Shown: piece by piece, positions 36,002 through 48,782 of the stretch
Layout: each line of letters begins with the position of its first letter
Numbering within the stretch: position 1 is the first letter of the stretch
Assembly: GCA_016800925.1 (NCBI GenBank)
Contig: JABCPU010000137.1
Coordinates: 95,179 to 159,178, forward strand
Direction of reading: 5' to 3'
DNA length: 64,000 bases
From: Suillus spraguei
Lineage: Eukaryota > Basidiomycota > Agaricomycetes > Boletales > Suillaceae
The notes under the pieces: generated by a model
Database searches by the model: none
What the model saw: only the letters and a program-made list of their open reading frames with translations
Told to the model about the DNA's origin: nothing
Translations under genes and position numbers: made by a program

Positions 36002-36516
36002 ATAATAATACACTGTCTTGTTGTACCCGTGATGTTCCTACAACTGTCCATCGGAATATCATGTCGAGAAAGTAAGCTGTGGTTGACAAGGACAACAAGG
36101 TTCCTGTGCAGGACAGAAGTGATGGCTTCCAGTAATGCATATCCGAGAATCTGAAGAGGCATCTGATATTGATTTAGATTTCAGTGTACAAACACCAGTG
36201 ACAAGGCGGTGTCCGCCTGAGTTCAGGCACTACACAGCATTTGAGTTTGAATCACATGACCTTCTACTCGGAACACTTGGTCGTCACACTGACCACGAAT
36301 GACCTACCAGTTGGGCCGTTGACCCTATTGCAGGCCAAGGTGGCAGGACCGCAAAACAAATCTCCATTCGCCCACGGCCTTGCGAACGCTATAAAGTGGC
36401 ACGGTTTTTCGTAATCTTAGCTTCCATTACTTACTCCCACGAGTACCAATTCTAATCTTCGCTCGTCCCATAAATCGCTTCTCGCTCGCTTTCATACCCA
36501 AAGACAAACTATTATC
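36002..36516. promoter_or_regulatory. Spacer and promoter of the VWA gene
   Basis: No gene recognised. CTATAAAGT at 36389 lies ~125 bases before the ATG. A pyrimidine-rich stretch with TCTCGCTCGCTTTC precedes the start. Confidence 0.35.
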
Positions 36517-37766
36517 ATGGGAAACGGGTCATCCAAGTCACGATCGCAGGGTACTACTAGGGGGCAATTTGGGGATTTCAATATTGATCATGCACGGGAC
36601 AGCAAATCATCCTTTACTGGGCACAAGGCTGGTGGCAGCTACCAATCGGCCCCTCCACCGTATACCACCTCTGCCACATCACCAACACCCTGGTCTTCAC
36701 AAAATGACGCTGAAGGTGTTTGGTTCCCCCAAAGTCTCGTTACAGTAGTGCTAATTTGTAATCTTATGACCAGCTCGAGCGGCAGCCCGAATAGCGTATC
36801 TCCGCCAACCCCTACGTGCGGAATCATTAGAAGATGCACTTGAGACGCTGCGGAATTATGATACAATCATTATCATGGACGATTCCTCATCAATGGCCGG
36901 TTCGTTATGGAAGGAGGTATGATGCTCGTTATGTTGGTTGTCGACGGCTCTGAAATCGGCATGTCCAGGCAAAACAGGCCCTCGCCACACTTGCTGATGT
37001 TGCGGGCCAATACGATACCAATGGCGTTGACATTCACTTTTTGAACCATCACGGAAGCATAACAGGAGTTGCAGTAAGTAGCTTATTTGTGCATCACCAA
37101 TTGGTATTGACCACCCTTTGTAGGATTCCAAAGCTATCCACGAACAATTCGCCAACCTCCAGCCTTGTGGCCCTACCCCTATTGGGCACCGCCTTGATAT
37201 AATCCTCGGCGATTATTTCCGTCAGTTGGACGCTGCTAAAAGGCAGGAAGATGCTGGTGATTATTTTGCGCGCAAGCAAATAAAGCCCGTGAATGTGATC
37301 GTTATCACTGATGGGGCACCAAGTGAGTCCACACAGCAGCTAATAATTGACTCCACTTACCCGTTCATGTAGCGGACGATCCCGAGAGTGTGATCGTGTC
37401 TTTTGCTAAGCGACTCGAGGCCGATAAGTGGCCACTTGCACAGGTGATTACACATCGCTTCTTTAACGCATTTGTTGCTAACAAGGCTTTTTTCAAAGGT
37501 TGGGATACAGTTCGTTCAGATAGGGAATTCGAGACGTGCAACCCGGTTCCTTGTAGAGTTGGATGACAACTTGAAACAAACACATCAGATACGAGTATGT
37601 CACGGCCTTACATATCGAGGCATTCTTCACTAAGAAAATCTATCAGGATATTGTGGACACAACGCCCTATATCGGCCAACTAAATGCTGAGATGCTCATC
37701 AAAATTCTTCTCGGTGGGATCAATCGTCGTGTGGATACCAAGGGTGGTGCTGCGGTCATGTATTAG
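36517..37766 (+). CDS. VWA-domain protein, predicted N-myristoylated
   Basis: Open over about seven exons. The N-terminus MGNGSSKSR fits the myristoylation rule (Gly2, Ser6), followed by a low-complexity Gly/Ser/Pro segment (SAPPPYTTSATSPTPW). A von Willebrand factor A domain follows: TIIIMDDSSSMAGSLWKE holds the D-x-S-x-S metal site, PCGPTPIGHRLD the Thr, and NVIVITDGAPTDDPES the second Asp, so the MIDAS site is complete. After GIQFVQIGNSRRATRFLVEL it ends IKILLGGINRRVDTKG and AAVMY. Similar solitary VWA proteins are common in mushrooms; the ligand is unknown. I infer a membrane-tethered cytosolic metal-dependent binding module. Confidence 0.75.
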
Positions 37767-38037
37767 GAAGAATGTTACCAAGCGAGATATCGTATCATAT
37801 ATGGAGCTCAGATTTGTTGTCAGCTCGGTAATCTATCAAATTGCTGTACTAAATACTATATATATCAGTGGTAGTCAGAGTGAACGATTATGGAGCGATT
37901 CTGCGTGTGATTATGAGAGGATTTGAAACTCGAAAATCGTGTGAAAATCGCTGCTTACTTTGAACACCCCACAGTGCTGCAGTCTGCGAGAACGGATTTC
38001 AATGCGATTCTCGTTGGATTCATGAATCTATCTGTGT
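37767..38037. other. Spacer with a possible lone exon
   Basis: 37922-38050 can be read as KLENRVKIAAYFEHPTVLQS, then FNAILVGFMNLSVYAK, followed by a donor at 38051 and an acceptor at ~38088. It has protein-like composition but I cannot name it or tie it to a neighbour. Confidence 0.3.
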
Positions 38038-38800
38038 ATGCTAAGAGGTGAATATACTTGCTATTATTATATAAATTATGTTTCGGACACACCAGGCACA
38101 CGGACTGTTCAAGATGCCACAACCAACGCAAAGCCAAGTGCAAGTACAAAATCTAGTCATGTTCGCGTTGCAGGTAAAGAAAAAACGAGCTCTCGCCAAC
38201 TGAGGCTCGAAAGTCTTGCAGGACATGAGTTCAACAGCTCAGATGGTGTTCTTGAGAATGGAGACTCGTCCTTTTCAGACTTAAACTCCAACTTGTCCAT
38301 GAGTTCCGACTCAAGTTCCCCCACCACTGGCTCCTTGTCTTCTACCTCTGAGTCAGACACCAATGAACCTTCAGACGACTCGTCTGTATTCTCAGATCCA
38401 TCCAGTTTGAGTACTGTGTCCAGGCTAGACTCAAGCACCGACTCGGACACAGAATCTGAATCTGCAGGATCAAACCCTGACTCAGGCACCGAGGCTGATG
38501 ACGAGCTTGATGCAAGTGCACCCACTGCAGACGCACAACTTGGCCAGCTCGCGTGCGAATTCATTGGTGATTCTTATTCACACCGCTACCAGATGACTCG
38601 CAATCAGCTTCCTCGTGGCCCATCTCAAATGTGTCATATGCTAGATATACTAAAGTCATGACGTCCTGACAATTCGATTTTCGCGAGAGTCTTCAAGTAT
38701 CTCCGTATACCTTTGACTAAATCTGCACCAAACTCGCTTCTGATCTTGTATTCAAGTGTCATCAGTCATGGAGGATACAAGCAGCGAGGAAGTGTACACA
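38038..38800 (+). pseudogene. Remnant of a PIF/Harbinger-type transposase gene
   Basis: The 5' part is a Ser/Asp/Glu-rich segment (SSDSSSPTTGSLSS, DSDTESESAG), then HRYQMTRNQLPRGPS, and after frame changes near 38660-38690 FRESLQVSPYTFD, a stop, and ICTKLASDLVF. From memory, RxxFRExLRVSPYTFDxL is the segment just before the DDE nuclease of PIF/Harbinger-derived proteins common in Agaricomycetes. The nuclease domain itself is absent: from 38804 the opposite strand encodes the end of the WD40 gene. This is a dead 5' fragment; the assignment is tentative. Confidence 0.45.
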
Positions 38801-38803
38801 AAG

Positions 38804-40755
38804 TTAGCTGTGACCATGAGCACCACCACGGCTGCTATTTGCTGTGCCATCCTGACGAGGTATCTCAACACGCTCCAAGCGCCACCGAGGAGGCATCCTC
38901 AGTCTTTCATGAGACCAACAAGGATAGTAGCACAGGAATGCCATGCACCAATGCATATCTGGGAGCGAATCGACGTCAGCTGTGTCGTTTTCTTGTGGCA
39001 CGGTAGCCTGTTGGCTAGACGGATGTTGAGTATCGTCTACTTTCTTGTATTCCGGTAGATTGGCAGCAAGAAGCCGCTATAGTGCACAAATCAGTAAAAA
39101 AGACCAAGAAGTGAGAAGATGTACGTTACAGTGACTTTGCGATTTGGTGCAACTTCAACGACCGGTGATCCATGGCTGTGCGTGGGCCCGAGGAAAGAAA
39201 GATGCTGCCGTAGGGATTGTACGACTCCATTCAAGCGAGAAGGCGGAGAATTTATTTCAAGCTGGATAAGCACTCAATTATGTAGTGGATAGTTTAGCAT
39301 AGAAATTGAAGACTGACATGATCAAATTGAGCTGCGACCTGACCTGGGAGAGATGGTGGTAGGGGTGATGTAGCAGGGACCTGCAGTGCAAGTGTTGAGT
39401 CAACTACAAAGAAACAAGAGAAAGAGACTCACATCTAGGGGATCACGAGACAGATTGTTCCTAACAGGGCGAACTGCGTTCGCGCGAGAAGACAAGCGAA
39501 GAAGTTTGCTGAAACGAAGGAAAGTAGGTTGTTGTGGGTCTCTTGCAGGCAGAGGTCTCGGCACTATAGGTGAGATGGGTATTGGTGGTCTGCGGTGTCC
39601 AGCAGGAGGACGACGAGTTGCATCAGACTGCAATGACAGCGATAGGTGAGTGGTATAATGAGTGAAAAATGAGATGCGCACATTTAGTAGATCCCTGTGG
39701 GGCGACTTTTTGCGTGTAGCATTCTATAAGAATGAATATTAGCACATGAACAGCAGACGTGTACAGGGAATGCATACACGAGCCTGAGTAAGGATGTCGG
39801 GTGGAGTATCAGAGATGCAGATGTTGTTGTCGTATGTCGTGTAAATCAGTCGACGTGAATCGGACGAGAGGATAAGGGAATAGGGAACCGGAATGTCAAA
39901 TGAAGCGAGGAGCTGGCGAGACTCGAAAACCCAGAGCTTGATGGTGGCATCAGCAGAATTACTGGCAAGGAGAGTACCATCAAATGAAAGTGCTAGACCA
40001 CGAACAATATCGGTGTGCCCTTTGAAGGGAGTTCCGACAGTCTCTAGAGTCGACGCATCAAACTCGTAGATTGTCTCGGCAAGATCTGAACCGAATCTGA
40101 ATGCGGCTATAATGGTTTTGTTTTTGTGTGTCCAGAAAACCGGCAAAATCAGGTTTCCACTGGATTGACGTTCCCCTATCCTGACATCCAATTTCTGTGA
40201 TTGGATATCCCAGACTTCGAGGCATGTCCCCAGGTTTGATTTGACTGCAAGCTTCTTCGAGTCCGAGGAGAATCGAATTGCGCCCACGGAACCATTGCTC
40301 TTGAATGGACCAGCCACTAGTTTGCCAGTCTCCAAATTCCATATCCGCGCTGTTTCATCGTGCGATCCACTCGCCAACAGCATGCTATCTGATGAGATAT
40401 CAATGCAATAGATGATCGATGCATGACCTTTGAATGTTTTCACAACCCCTGTCTCAACCTTGCAGGCCCTCAGCACCGCAGTATCAAAATATCCACCACC
40501 AGTGATAACCCATCGACCATCCTTTGATACCGCCACTGCCTTTAACCACTTATCGAAAACAACCCGCGCATCTTCAATCTCTTTACCTGTCTTCAGATCC
40601 CATTGCCGAGTGGTCTTATCATCTGATCCGCTGAATATTCGCTGGCTGTCCGGAAAGTAGGCTACGGAATGAATGAAGTCTCTATGGCCCTTCAAAGTCG
40701 TCACCGGTGTCATAATAAATTTCGTGGTGGGTGCCTTCGTCGATGCAGAAGCCAT
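38804..40755 (-). CDS. WD40 repeat protein (Agaricomycete type)
   Basis: Minus strand, start ATG 40755. Exons 40755-39778, 39723-39682, 39627-39433, then shorter exons to the stop at 38804. Residues ~20-320 form WD40 blades: LKGHRDFIHSVAYFPDSQRI, FSGSDDKTTRQWDLKTG, FKGHASIIYCIDIS, LASGSHDETARIWNLETGKL, FKGHTDIVRGLALSFDGTLL, LASNSADATIKLW. A conserved linker follows (SDATRRPPAGHRRPP, RDPQQPTFLRF, NNLSRDPLD), and the end carries DVDSLPDMHWCMAFLCYYPC and LRMPPRWRLE. This architecture belongs to a large mushroom WD40 family, probably scaffolds. No break found. Its last exon is antisense to the edge of the Harbinger remnant. Confidence 0.75.
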
Positions 40756-41288
40756 AGCCGCGTCTCCGTGAGCGACACTGAAGAGTCGGGTACGGGCAAG
40801 GTATTCCTTGGATGTATTCAGAGGTGCAAAGGTGAGGTCTCCCAGCGTCAGTGTGTTATATGACTGACGGTAGCAGCGATTCGAAGATGGGCCCCCTGAT
40901 CAAACCAAACGTCAGTCCATCCCTGCCGGAAATACAGATGATATTTTAGTGTCACCGAGAGGTTCTGGTCACCAGCGATGGGAGGAGCGACGAGCGATAA
41001 AATCCTGAATGTGAGTGTAGCTATCAACTTCAGGCGCTGCCTTGCATACATATATACCATAACACGCCATGACCCTAGACTAGTGGCTAGCCCACTCTAC
41101 CATGACTCATCCACAAGAGTCGCCGCTTCCTGTTTGCTTCGATGGAGCTATTACGGCATCGAGAATCGTTTGACATTCCTAGATCTGAAGAATCTTGATC
41201 CCAGGGATTTCCAACCTGTTCTCGATCGGACGAATCGACTCGTCTACGATTTCATCTATAGTCTAATTGACGAGTATCGAATATTGAA
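40756..41288. other. Spacer between two minus-strand genes
   Basis: Upstream region of the WD40 gene and 3' flank of the gamma-tubulin complex gene. A plus-strand open frame across here is antisense to the latter and not supported. Confidence 0.4.
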
Positions 41289-44200
41289 TCACGAATCCCA
41301 ATCTTCCAATGCAAACGCAAGAGCCCCGAAGGCTGGTGCAGCTTTAGACATACTTCCTGCCCAGCCCTCACTCCCTCTGCGGACAAAACGCACAACACCA
41401 TCCAGTTCCGTTGATAACTTATCAAGATGACCGGGGAGATCACCCTCGTAGCTCATCACCGAGGCAGCCAAAGAGAACGAAGGCTCAGGCGCATTGCCCG
41501 CTGCCTCGTCATTGTCATCATCATCGTCACTTTCATCATCTGAGATGATCTCCGGGGTAGAGAAACCGATGATGTTTCGACGAAGTCGTCTTTGGCGACG
41601 ACTTCGGTGACGTTTCATAACGATAGAGAGCCGTGAGATATCATGGGTATTGTCACCTGAAAACGAGACGAAAATACTGCTGAAATGCAGACACATATCA
41701 AGTGCTGACAAGACAGCACGATGGAGGGCAGAAGTCTTGAACAGTCGTAAGTGCGACGAATAAGACAAAAAAGAAAACATACTTCAGGATGAAGTAGACA
41801 ACCGTATTGGATTGTGTTCAAACTTCGATGAAGCATGTGAGTAAGCTTATCGTAGCGCAGGTGCAAGCAACCTCACTGCTCATCATGGATCTTGATCATC
41901 TCATCAAGGGACTGTGCTCCCTTGAAGGTCTCGTGGAATGTCGCTAGCTGAGAGTACAGAACCTTGATAGATGGTCAGAGCCGCAATATTTTGACAGCCA
42001 GAAAATTTACATGAGTCGTCAAGAAGTTCAACAGCGTGCTTACAAACAGTAGAGTCAGCGAATAGCCGTCACAACACCGAATGGACGCACTTGATGAACC
42101 ACGATAACTTGCCCCTCATCGCATAAAATACCTTCAACTCATGCTTCATATGTCGTTCACTCCCTATTTCGCCCCGTACAAGGATGCGCTCCAACACATT
42201 TTTCGCTCTCCGTATTTGCAGAAGAAACGCGAAGATCGACCCGTAGATCGAAAACACACGCGGCGTGAAGATATACGCCAATGGAAAAGGCACCGCATAT
42301 TCGACGAGTAGACCATCAAGAGCTTTCACCGTCTGTGCGATGACAATAGTTTTGCTTCCCCGATAAGAGAGGCGAACAAGGGAAGTCTCGATGTACTTTG
42401 TGGCGTTATTGGCGTCCACAACATCCCTAAATGCGCTGTTCAGGAAGTGGAAGTCTTGCCAGTATTGTTGGCTGTCTATCTGGTGGTCTGCATTAGCACC
42501 TGCATACTGGGATAGATGTAACACTTGCCTTTGCAAAAAGGACATCGGCAAAATGGCCGATGACGTCTCCTCTGGTCATCAGATATAACCCTTCGATGGC
42601 CGTGATGTGGCGTGAAAGATCGCAGTCCTCGATCAGCACCTGGGTGAGTCGAGATCCTGAAGACATGTAATGGGGCGCGATCTTGTCGGAGATAAGGTGG
42701 GCGAGGCCCTCTGGATCTGAAGCATCCCCCTTGTGCTGTCCTATCAGTGTTGCGAGTGATGACCAGTGAACATTGCCATCCGTATCATCCGGTAAAGGGA
42801 CCCCTAAGACCCGCAGCAGACCAACTGCTTTTCCGGTTTCCAGTATACGATCAACTATACGTTCCAGGAATACCGGGACGGAAGGTGCATCTCCTGTGGA
42901 CACTTCAAAATCACTCAAATTCCTAAGAACGTATCCATCTGCCCAGAAATCGGGGTCCATAAGTGGGAGCTCATTATCCTTGACGAAGAACTCTTCATCT
43001 AGGGTCTGATTATCACAAGCTTCCCACGTGTCCCGCACAGGCATCCCATCGCTGATCCAGCGGCCTACCATCGCCCAAACAGGCTGTGCGGACCTGACGA
43101 ACACTTCAGTGAGAGCTTCAGTGGTGATTTTGTCACCCAGCGAAGACTGCTCCTCCGCAGAACGCAGACATGCGTCTAGTAGATGGGCAGTAACAGCCGC
43201 TGGCGGCACGCGACTAGACAGGGATGCCAGTAACCAGACCTCTTCGTCGGACCTATTATCCGATTGCATGACATAGCCCATGAGCTCTCGCAGAATGGCC
43301 AAAAGGAGGTCGAAGGTAACTGAAAATGCATCCCTGATGTCTTTTTCGAGACCCAGTAGACTGACGACCAGCTGGTTACCAAGGCCGACGTGAGCGCAAC
43401 ATATTTGTTCTTCTTTGTCGGCGCACCAGCGGTCGAACTTTTGTAGCTGAGAATCGACCGCATCTGCGAAAGCTTCCATGGTCTGCGAGCGCGTGTTATG
43501 AGATAGAAGATACGTTGAACTCAGAGGTGGGTCCGAGGTCGAAAATAAATTGGAAAAAACTGCTGAGGTGAATTTTCTGATGTGGGACATAGTACTAGCA
43601 AGTTGCGCAAAGGACGAGAGGATAGAATCTTGGGACGCTAATGTCAAATGAACAAGACGAGGAGCACTTGGTGATGGCTACTGTTAAGATCAGAAGGGGA
43701 GTGTAAATCTGTACGCTGCAGGTACCTACCATGAGCAACGGGGATCCCGAGTTGCTAGTGATCATAAGGTTTTTGCGTCCTTGGAGGCACATGAGCACTT
43801 CACGAACAGCGTCATGCTCGTTGATGTATTTCTATAGAAGGGTGAATCATTGTCACTTGTTCTAACGTCGCAAAATCTGACCTCGCGTTCAGGCCCATCC
43901 ATCAAAAGAGTTGTTCTTTCACCAAGAGCTCGGCTCAATGAAGGGCCTACGAAGTCATCAGCGATAAAAACGCCAGGATACAAGCAGGCTACCAAGTGTT
44001 GATACATCGCCCAGATTAAATGGCCGAGATAAATCAGCATCTGTTCGCCATTCTTCTCTCCAGTACTGTCGAGCTTGTAACTCTTCCACAACTCTACGAT
44101 GTTGGTATGAAAGGCTCAGATTTGGCTGCCCGTAAGATGAGACTCGTTCTACAGGACCAGGGGATGAAGGAGCATCTTCCGTGTAAGGAAACGAATCACT

Positions 44201-45135
44201 ATCATCCAAATCGTCCGAGTCATCGTCCCAGGGTGAAAGCGAAGGAGTGCTACCATCACTCGTTTTTTCCCAACCTTCTACCGTGCTTCCTGAGGGCAAA
44301 CCATAAACGCCCTCCCAGTGTTGTCCCTCGAAGGGCTCCTCGGCCAGGATGTCCTTCCAGGTGAGAGAAGGTGGTGGCTCTGGTGGATTCTTGATCGCTT
44401 CGACATATGCATCTGCATGCTTGAGAGTAGATTCCGCGGGTACAGCAGACAGAAGTGCCTATCAAGCTGTTGGCTTCTCGACTGCATAGGATGAATATGA
44501 TCTCACAAGTAGTTGGAGGTGGTCTGGAAGATGTGCGAGCTGTGAAGGAATATTTCAGTATTGCACTTACACATGATAACGAGGACTCCACTTTGATGTC
44601 GCCGTCGATATTGGTGAGTTCCTTCGCGCTATCTTTCACTTTCTGGTACAATATCTCCAAAGCTTCTGCAAGGGTATCATTGGACTGTATACGGGATTTT
44701 TCGAGGAAACTGAAGGAACATGCATTGGCTGAATAATACTTTCATATAAGACTATATGTACCCGTGAAAACGTTTGTCCATGGTAGCCATATCAGAGCTC
44801 GGACCCCCTTTCGTTGCTGTAGCGTGCTCTAGGTTCCTAGAAACGAAATCCAAGGCAATACGAAAGTCATCCTCATCGTTCTCTAAAGTGAGTCCAGTGA
44901 GTTGTGTGACTAGCTTCTGGCACAAAGGTGCAAGTCGTGTGGACTGTCTTGTAGCCGGTCGCGAAATACGCGAATTTGGTCGAGAGACGCGTGATTGGGG
45001 TCGTAAGGACGCGCTTGAAACTGGTCTCGCGAATGACGCGCTGGAAGGTGGGCGCTGGGATAAACTTGAAGATGGCCGTTGATGTAGCGCGCGAGAGTGA
45101 GGACGGGCCGACAGTATCGAGGACGGTGTGTTCAT
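41289..45135 (-). CDS. Gamma-tubulin complex component, Spc97/Spc98 family (GCP5-like)
   Basis: Minus strand from ATG 45135 (MNTPSSILSARP) to TGA 41289, roughly 1,050 residues over many exons. The N-terminal ~100 residues are Ser/Arg/Pro-rich, then a helical part (LVTQLTGLTLENDEDDFRIA; an acidic DDDSDDLDDSD stretch). Spc97-type marks follow: VPVFLERIVDRILETGKAV, HITAIEGLYLMTRGDVIGHF, AVPFPLAYIFTPRVFSIYGS, FLLQIRRAKNVLE, ELKVFYAMRGKLSWFIK, and near the end RHRSRRQRRLRRNIIGFS. These proteins form the gamma-tubulin ring that nucleates microtubules at the spindle pole body. The long N-terminal part before the first GCP motif suggests GCP5 rather than GCP2/3/4. Shares a 124-bp divergent promoter with mgm101. 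Confidence 0.75.
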
Positions 45136-45259
45136 CGCAGTAACTATCGTGCTCGCTGATCACAACGAGCATCGGATCGGGCTTGTGCGAGGTTTGAAAT
45201 TTGAAATCCCACGCTGCTGCTCAAAATAGTTCCGTGCAGAGGTTGATTTTAGCTAAATA
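45136..45259. promoter_or_regulatory. 124-bp divergent promoter (gamma-tubulin complex gene / mgm101)
   Basis: Only 124 bases separate the two start codons. No TATA box is obvious for either gene. The tight head-to-head spacing suggests a shared promoter. Confidence 0.5.
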
Positions 45260-46345
45260 ATGTCGGCTTTGACCAACAACGCACATCGACTTCTTTTGCT
45301 GGGAATAAAGGCGACTCGGAAACCTTCCTTGGCACGGCCTTTTCTGTCTTCGAGGACGTATGCTGCGTCTACGCGGACATGGACACCAAAGACGTCAACT
45401 CCATCCTCCAACCCGCCCAAAGTAGCGAAGGCAACTGCTAGTACGAGTGTAGCAGGTGCTAGCAACGTAGGTGCAACAGAGAACCTACCTGATGCGTCAG
45501 ATGATATAGATGTTTCTGAAGCCATGGATGGAAGTACTCCACCTGAGGCCGTGCCTTCTACTGCATCTCTGTCTTCGCCTTTCCCTGGTGATTTTACAGC
45601 AGCTGGCGACATTGGGTCCACTGATTGGTCAACGAGTTACCATGGACTCTCTACGCAAGCCTTCTCAAAAGACATCGCTAACATTCTGTTGGCTCCTGTG
45701 GATGACATGGATATAGAGATGAAACCAGGTACTTTTTGAGTGCGTGGTTTGCGGCTTTATATCTGAACATCATTCATAGATGGCTTGATTTACCTTCCAG
45801 AAATTAAGTATCGTCGCGTCCTCAACAAGGCATTTGGACCAGGCGGATGGGGGCTCGCCCCTCGCAGTGAGACCAACGTCGGGCCTAAAATTGTGAGCAG
45901 GGAGTATGCGCTTGTCTGCCAGGGCCGGTGTGTATCTCCTCGTCTTGCATAATAAGTTCTAAATCCACTTTATTGCAGTTTGGTAGCAGTTGCCCGCGGT
46001 GAACAAGAATATTTCGATCCATCCAATATTCCTACGGCAACTGAAGGCTGCAAGAGTAATGCCCTTATGCGATGTTGTAAAGATCTTGGGATAGCGAGCG
46101 AGCTTTGGTGAGTGCCATTGCGGGTGTTTTGCCTCGGTTATTCAATCTTAATACAGGGATCCGCGCTTTATTCGTGAGTTCAAGGCCAAGTATTGCATTG
46201 AAGTATTTGCAGAGCATGTCCCCACGAAAAAGAAGTATGTAAATTTCTGAACAGTCCTGCTCTGGCTTGCTAATGGAACATCTCTAGGAAAAAGTTGTGG
46301 AGACGTAAGGACCAGCCGAAATTTGATTACCCCTGGAAAGAGTAG
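45260..46345 (+). CDS. mgm101: Mitochondrial genome maintenance protein Mgm101
   Basis: A basic Arg/Ser/Thr-rich start ([30 protein letters not shown]) fits a mitochondrial presequence. After a low-complexity linker the conserved core runs [35 protein letters not shown], then (exon at ~45780) [91 protein letters not shown], and the end [14 protein letters not shown]. Mgm101 is a Rad52-type single-strand annealing protein needed for mitochondrial DNA repair. Five exons or more, no break. The first intron starts at ~45730 (GTACTTTTTG). Confidence 0.9.
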
Positions 46346-47425
46346 ACCTGCACAGTATATAATCGCCTTTAATCTCCAGGATGTCGCCTTTGCAGCACTA
46401 ATGTATATCCTGAATTTCAAGATCATGAGGCAACGACAACTTCATGTTGTGTTGGCTACTATCAATACTTGGGTATCTCGAGCTTCGGTGTGATCTCTTT
46501 AACGTGCAACAGTACTTTCTTCGGTCAGCCGCCGTCTCAAATATCTATCTTCAAGCGACATACGCCAACTTGGAGCTTTTACTATGCAGTGCGGATATGG
46601 GGGCAAGTTGCTTTACCAATCCTTGTCATTGTCCCTAACCAAGCGGTCAGGCCTGTAGGCTGAAATGGTAGGCGAACGCAACAGAAAATTTGCATATGAC
46701 GGAACATGTCCGGGTCTATGCATGCAAAAAGGGGGATAGGCGAGTAAACACAACCGTGGTTGTTCTTGTTGCCCACTTGTACAGCTTCGTGTGATCCTTT
46801 TACAGACTCATCTGGACAGGTATTCCTCCTGTAGATATCTTAATCCACAGGCGTTAAGAAGGGGTCGTACCTCATGATGGTGCATCGTCGGAAGGAAAGT
46901 GTCCAATTATGTCGAACCCGGTAGTTCAATCATCATTGCACACATACTTCATGACTTAGAGTCTCCACTGACGAGTGGACTCGGAACAACGACCGCACTT
47001 ATACTTACCTTGTGTAGAAACGGTAGTAATATCCCTCTCTTTTCCAAGCACCATAACCATAGAACGATCTCCTTCATTACTTGACATCCCATCACTTTGG
47101 ATGAATTTTCAGGCGACATTCGGGAGAGTAGTGACTATGGTTGCAGAGCTCTGAGCCAATGACAACTTGACACGAAGTGCCGGGGAGTTGAAGGAACCCC
47201 AGACTGAAAAGCTCGGGTTACGAGGGGTACGACTCCCTGACTCTTGAACCTGTTACAGTCAAAGATATATAACATAAGTCGGGGCTTCGGGAGCCTACTT
47301 GCCAGTACCGTTGAAGTTACATATGTCCTGACTCTGAGCAATTTAGGCATCCCAGCATAGCCACTGAAGCATCAACGGAGGCCGGCCCGGCACCATCCTT
47401 CTTCAACTTCAATGTTGGTTCGCTC
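46346..47425. other. Intergenic spacer
   Basis: Just over 1 kb with only short frames (46444-46638, 46469-46663, 46899-47084) and no recognised motif, RNA or repeat. Confidence 0.4.
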
Positions 47426-48782
47426 ATGTACATGATCATGAACAAGTTACCTTCCCCTCTTCTTTGTCCTCGTCTACGCAATGTCATCTGTCGCAGCTAT
47501 TTGAAAAGATATATGACAACATCACCTGCATTCGACTCTGATGAATCACGGGAAGTCGACGATTTTGGGACGTACAGTGTCATCTTACCTGAGGAGCCAT
47601 TCGTGTGGGGCGTCTCCCATATCACCCAGCGTCCGGTCCCGAGTCATATTGTTCGACCAAAGTACGCGGTGCAGCACGACCCCTCAATGCCATCATCGGA
47701 GGCAGACCATGAGCAGCAGTACGAGGGAGACGGAAGAGTAAATCTAGGTAGCATAGGCGAGAAGCGCATACGAGCGGCTGCAACACTTGCTAAGAATGTG
47801 CGCCAATATGCTGGTTCGCTCGTGCAGGTAAGATTTATTGATGTTCAGAATGCGGACGCAAGATGATTTGTCGGTAGCCGGGTGTGACCACCAATTCAAT
47901 AGATGCTGCAATACACAATTTTATAATTGCGCATGAAGCATATCCTTCACCACTATTGTACAAGGGCTTTCCCCGTTCGTGCTGCACCAGTGTCAATAAT
48001 GTTGTTTCGCATGGCATACCAGATGAGTGAGTACCATTTGTATGAACTGTCTTTTAAAACTCAACAAGATGACAGCCGACCTCTCGAGGACGGGGATATA
48101 GTTAATATTGATGTAACGATCTACCTCAATGGCTATCACGGTGATACTTCTTCTACTTTTCTCGTCGGAGACGTTGTAAGAAACATCCAATAGAACTATT
48201 ACTTCGTGATTTACTTGCACGACAGGACGAACCTGGCCGAGACCTCGTACACATAACAAATGCTGCACTCAAAGCTGGTATTGATGCTTGCGGGCCTGGT
48301 AGACCGTTCCGTGGCATTGGCAGAGCTATACATGAAATCGTCCGAAATACCCGTCATTCTGTCTGCCCTGCCTTCGCCGGGCATGGCATAGGGACGTTTT
48401 CCACCGACCTCCTTGGATATACCACACTCGCAAGTCCACGTTGTGTTCCCATGTTAAGGATAATTTTAACATTTGTTTCGCAGTGAATGAAGAACCTGGC
48501 GTAATGCTTCCTGGACATTGCTTTACCATCGAGGTAATCAGCTCAGTGCATGTCATGACCTACTGCTAACTCTGTTTCTTCCAGCCTTCTCTCGTTCAAG
48601 GTTCTAATCCTAGCGTCTGGATCTTTCCAGACGGTTGGACCGCATCGACGGAGGTACGACTGGTCCGCCATAAGCCCGAATATTTTCTCAATGGTTGTTT
48701 TGAGCAGAATTGTGCACGAAGCGCTCAAGCAGAGCACATGATTCTAATCACCGAGACTGGTGTAGATGTTTTAACGCAGTAA
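47426..48782 (+). CDS. Methionine aminopeptidase type I, probably mitochondrial
   Basis: Removes initiator Met from nascent proteins. The N-terminus ([32 protein letters not shown]) is basic and lacks the cytosolic zinc-finger region, which suggests mitochondrial import. Core: [30 protein letters not shown], then the metal ligands in [18 protein letters not shown] (two Asp), [10 protein letters not shown] (His), HCFTIEPSL (Glu) and [11 protein letters not shown]-run at 48397-48400 appears one base short: frame zero reads GTFSTDLLG where the family has FHRPPW with a catalytic His. The downstream junction can use a GCAAGT donor. The start could be the Met at 47426 or the next one (47438). Confidence 0.8.

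Noticed and set aside
38804..39000. Continuation of the Harbinger-type remnant (a KLAVTMSTTTAAICC-like frame)
   Set aside because: The minus strand here encodes the conserved C-terminus of the WD40 gene, so the plus-strand resemblance is likely chance.
40978..41430. Plus-strand open frame of 150 codons
   Set aside because: It overlaps the 3' end of the gamma-tubulin complex gene, whose minus-strand protein matches the family; no plus-strand motif.
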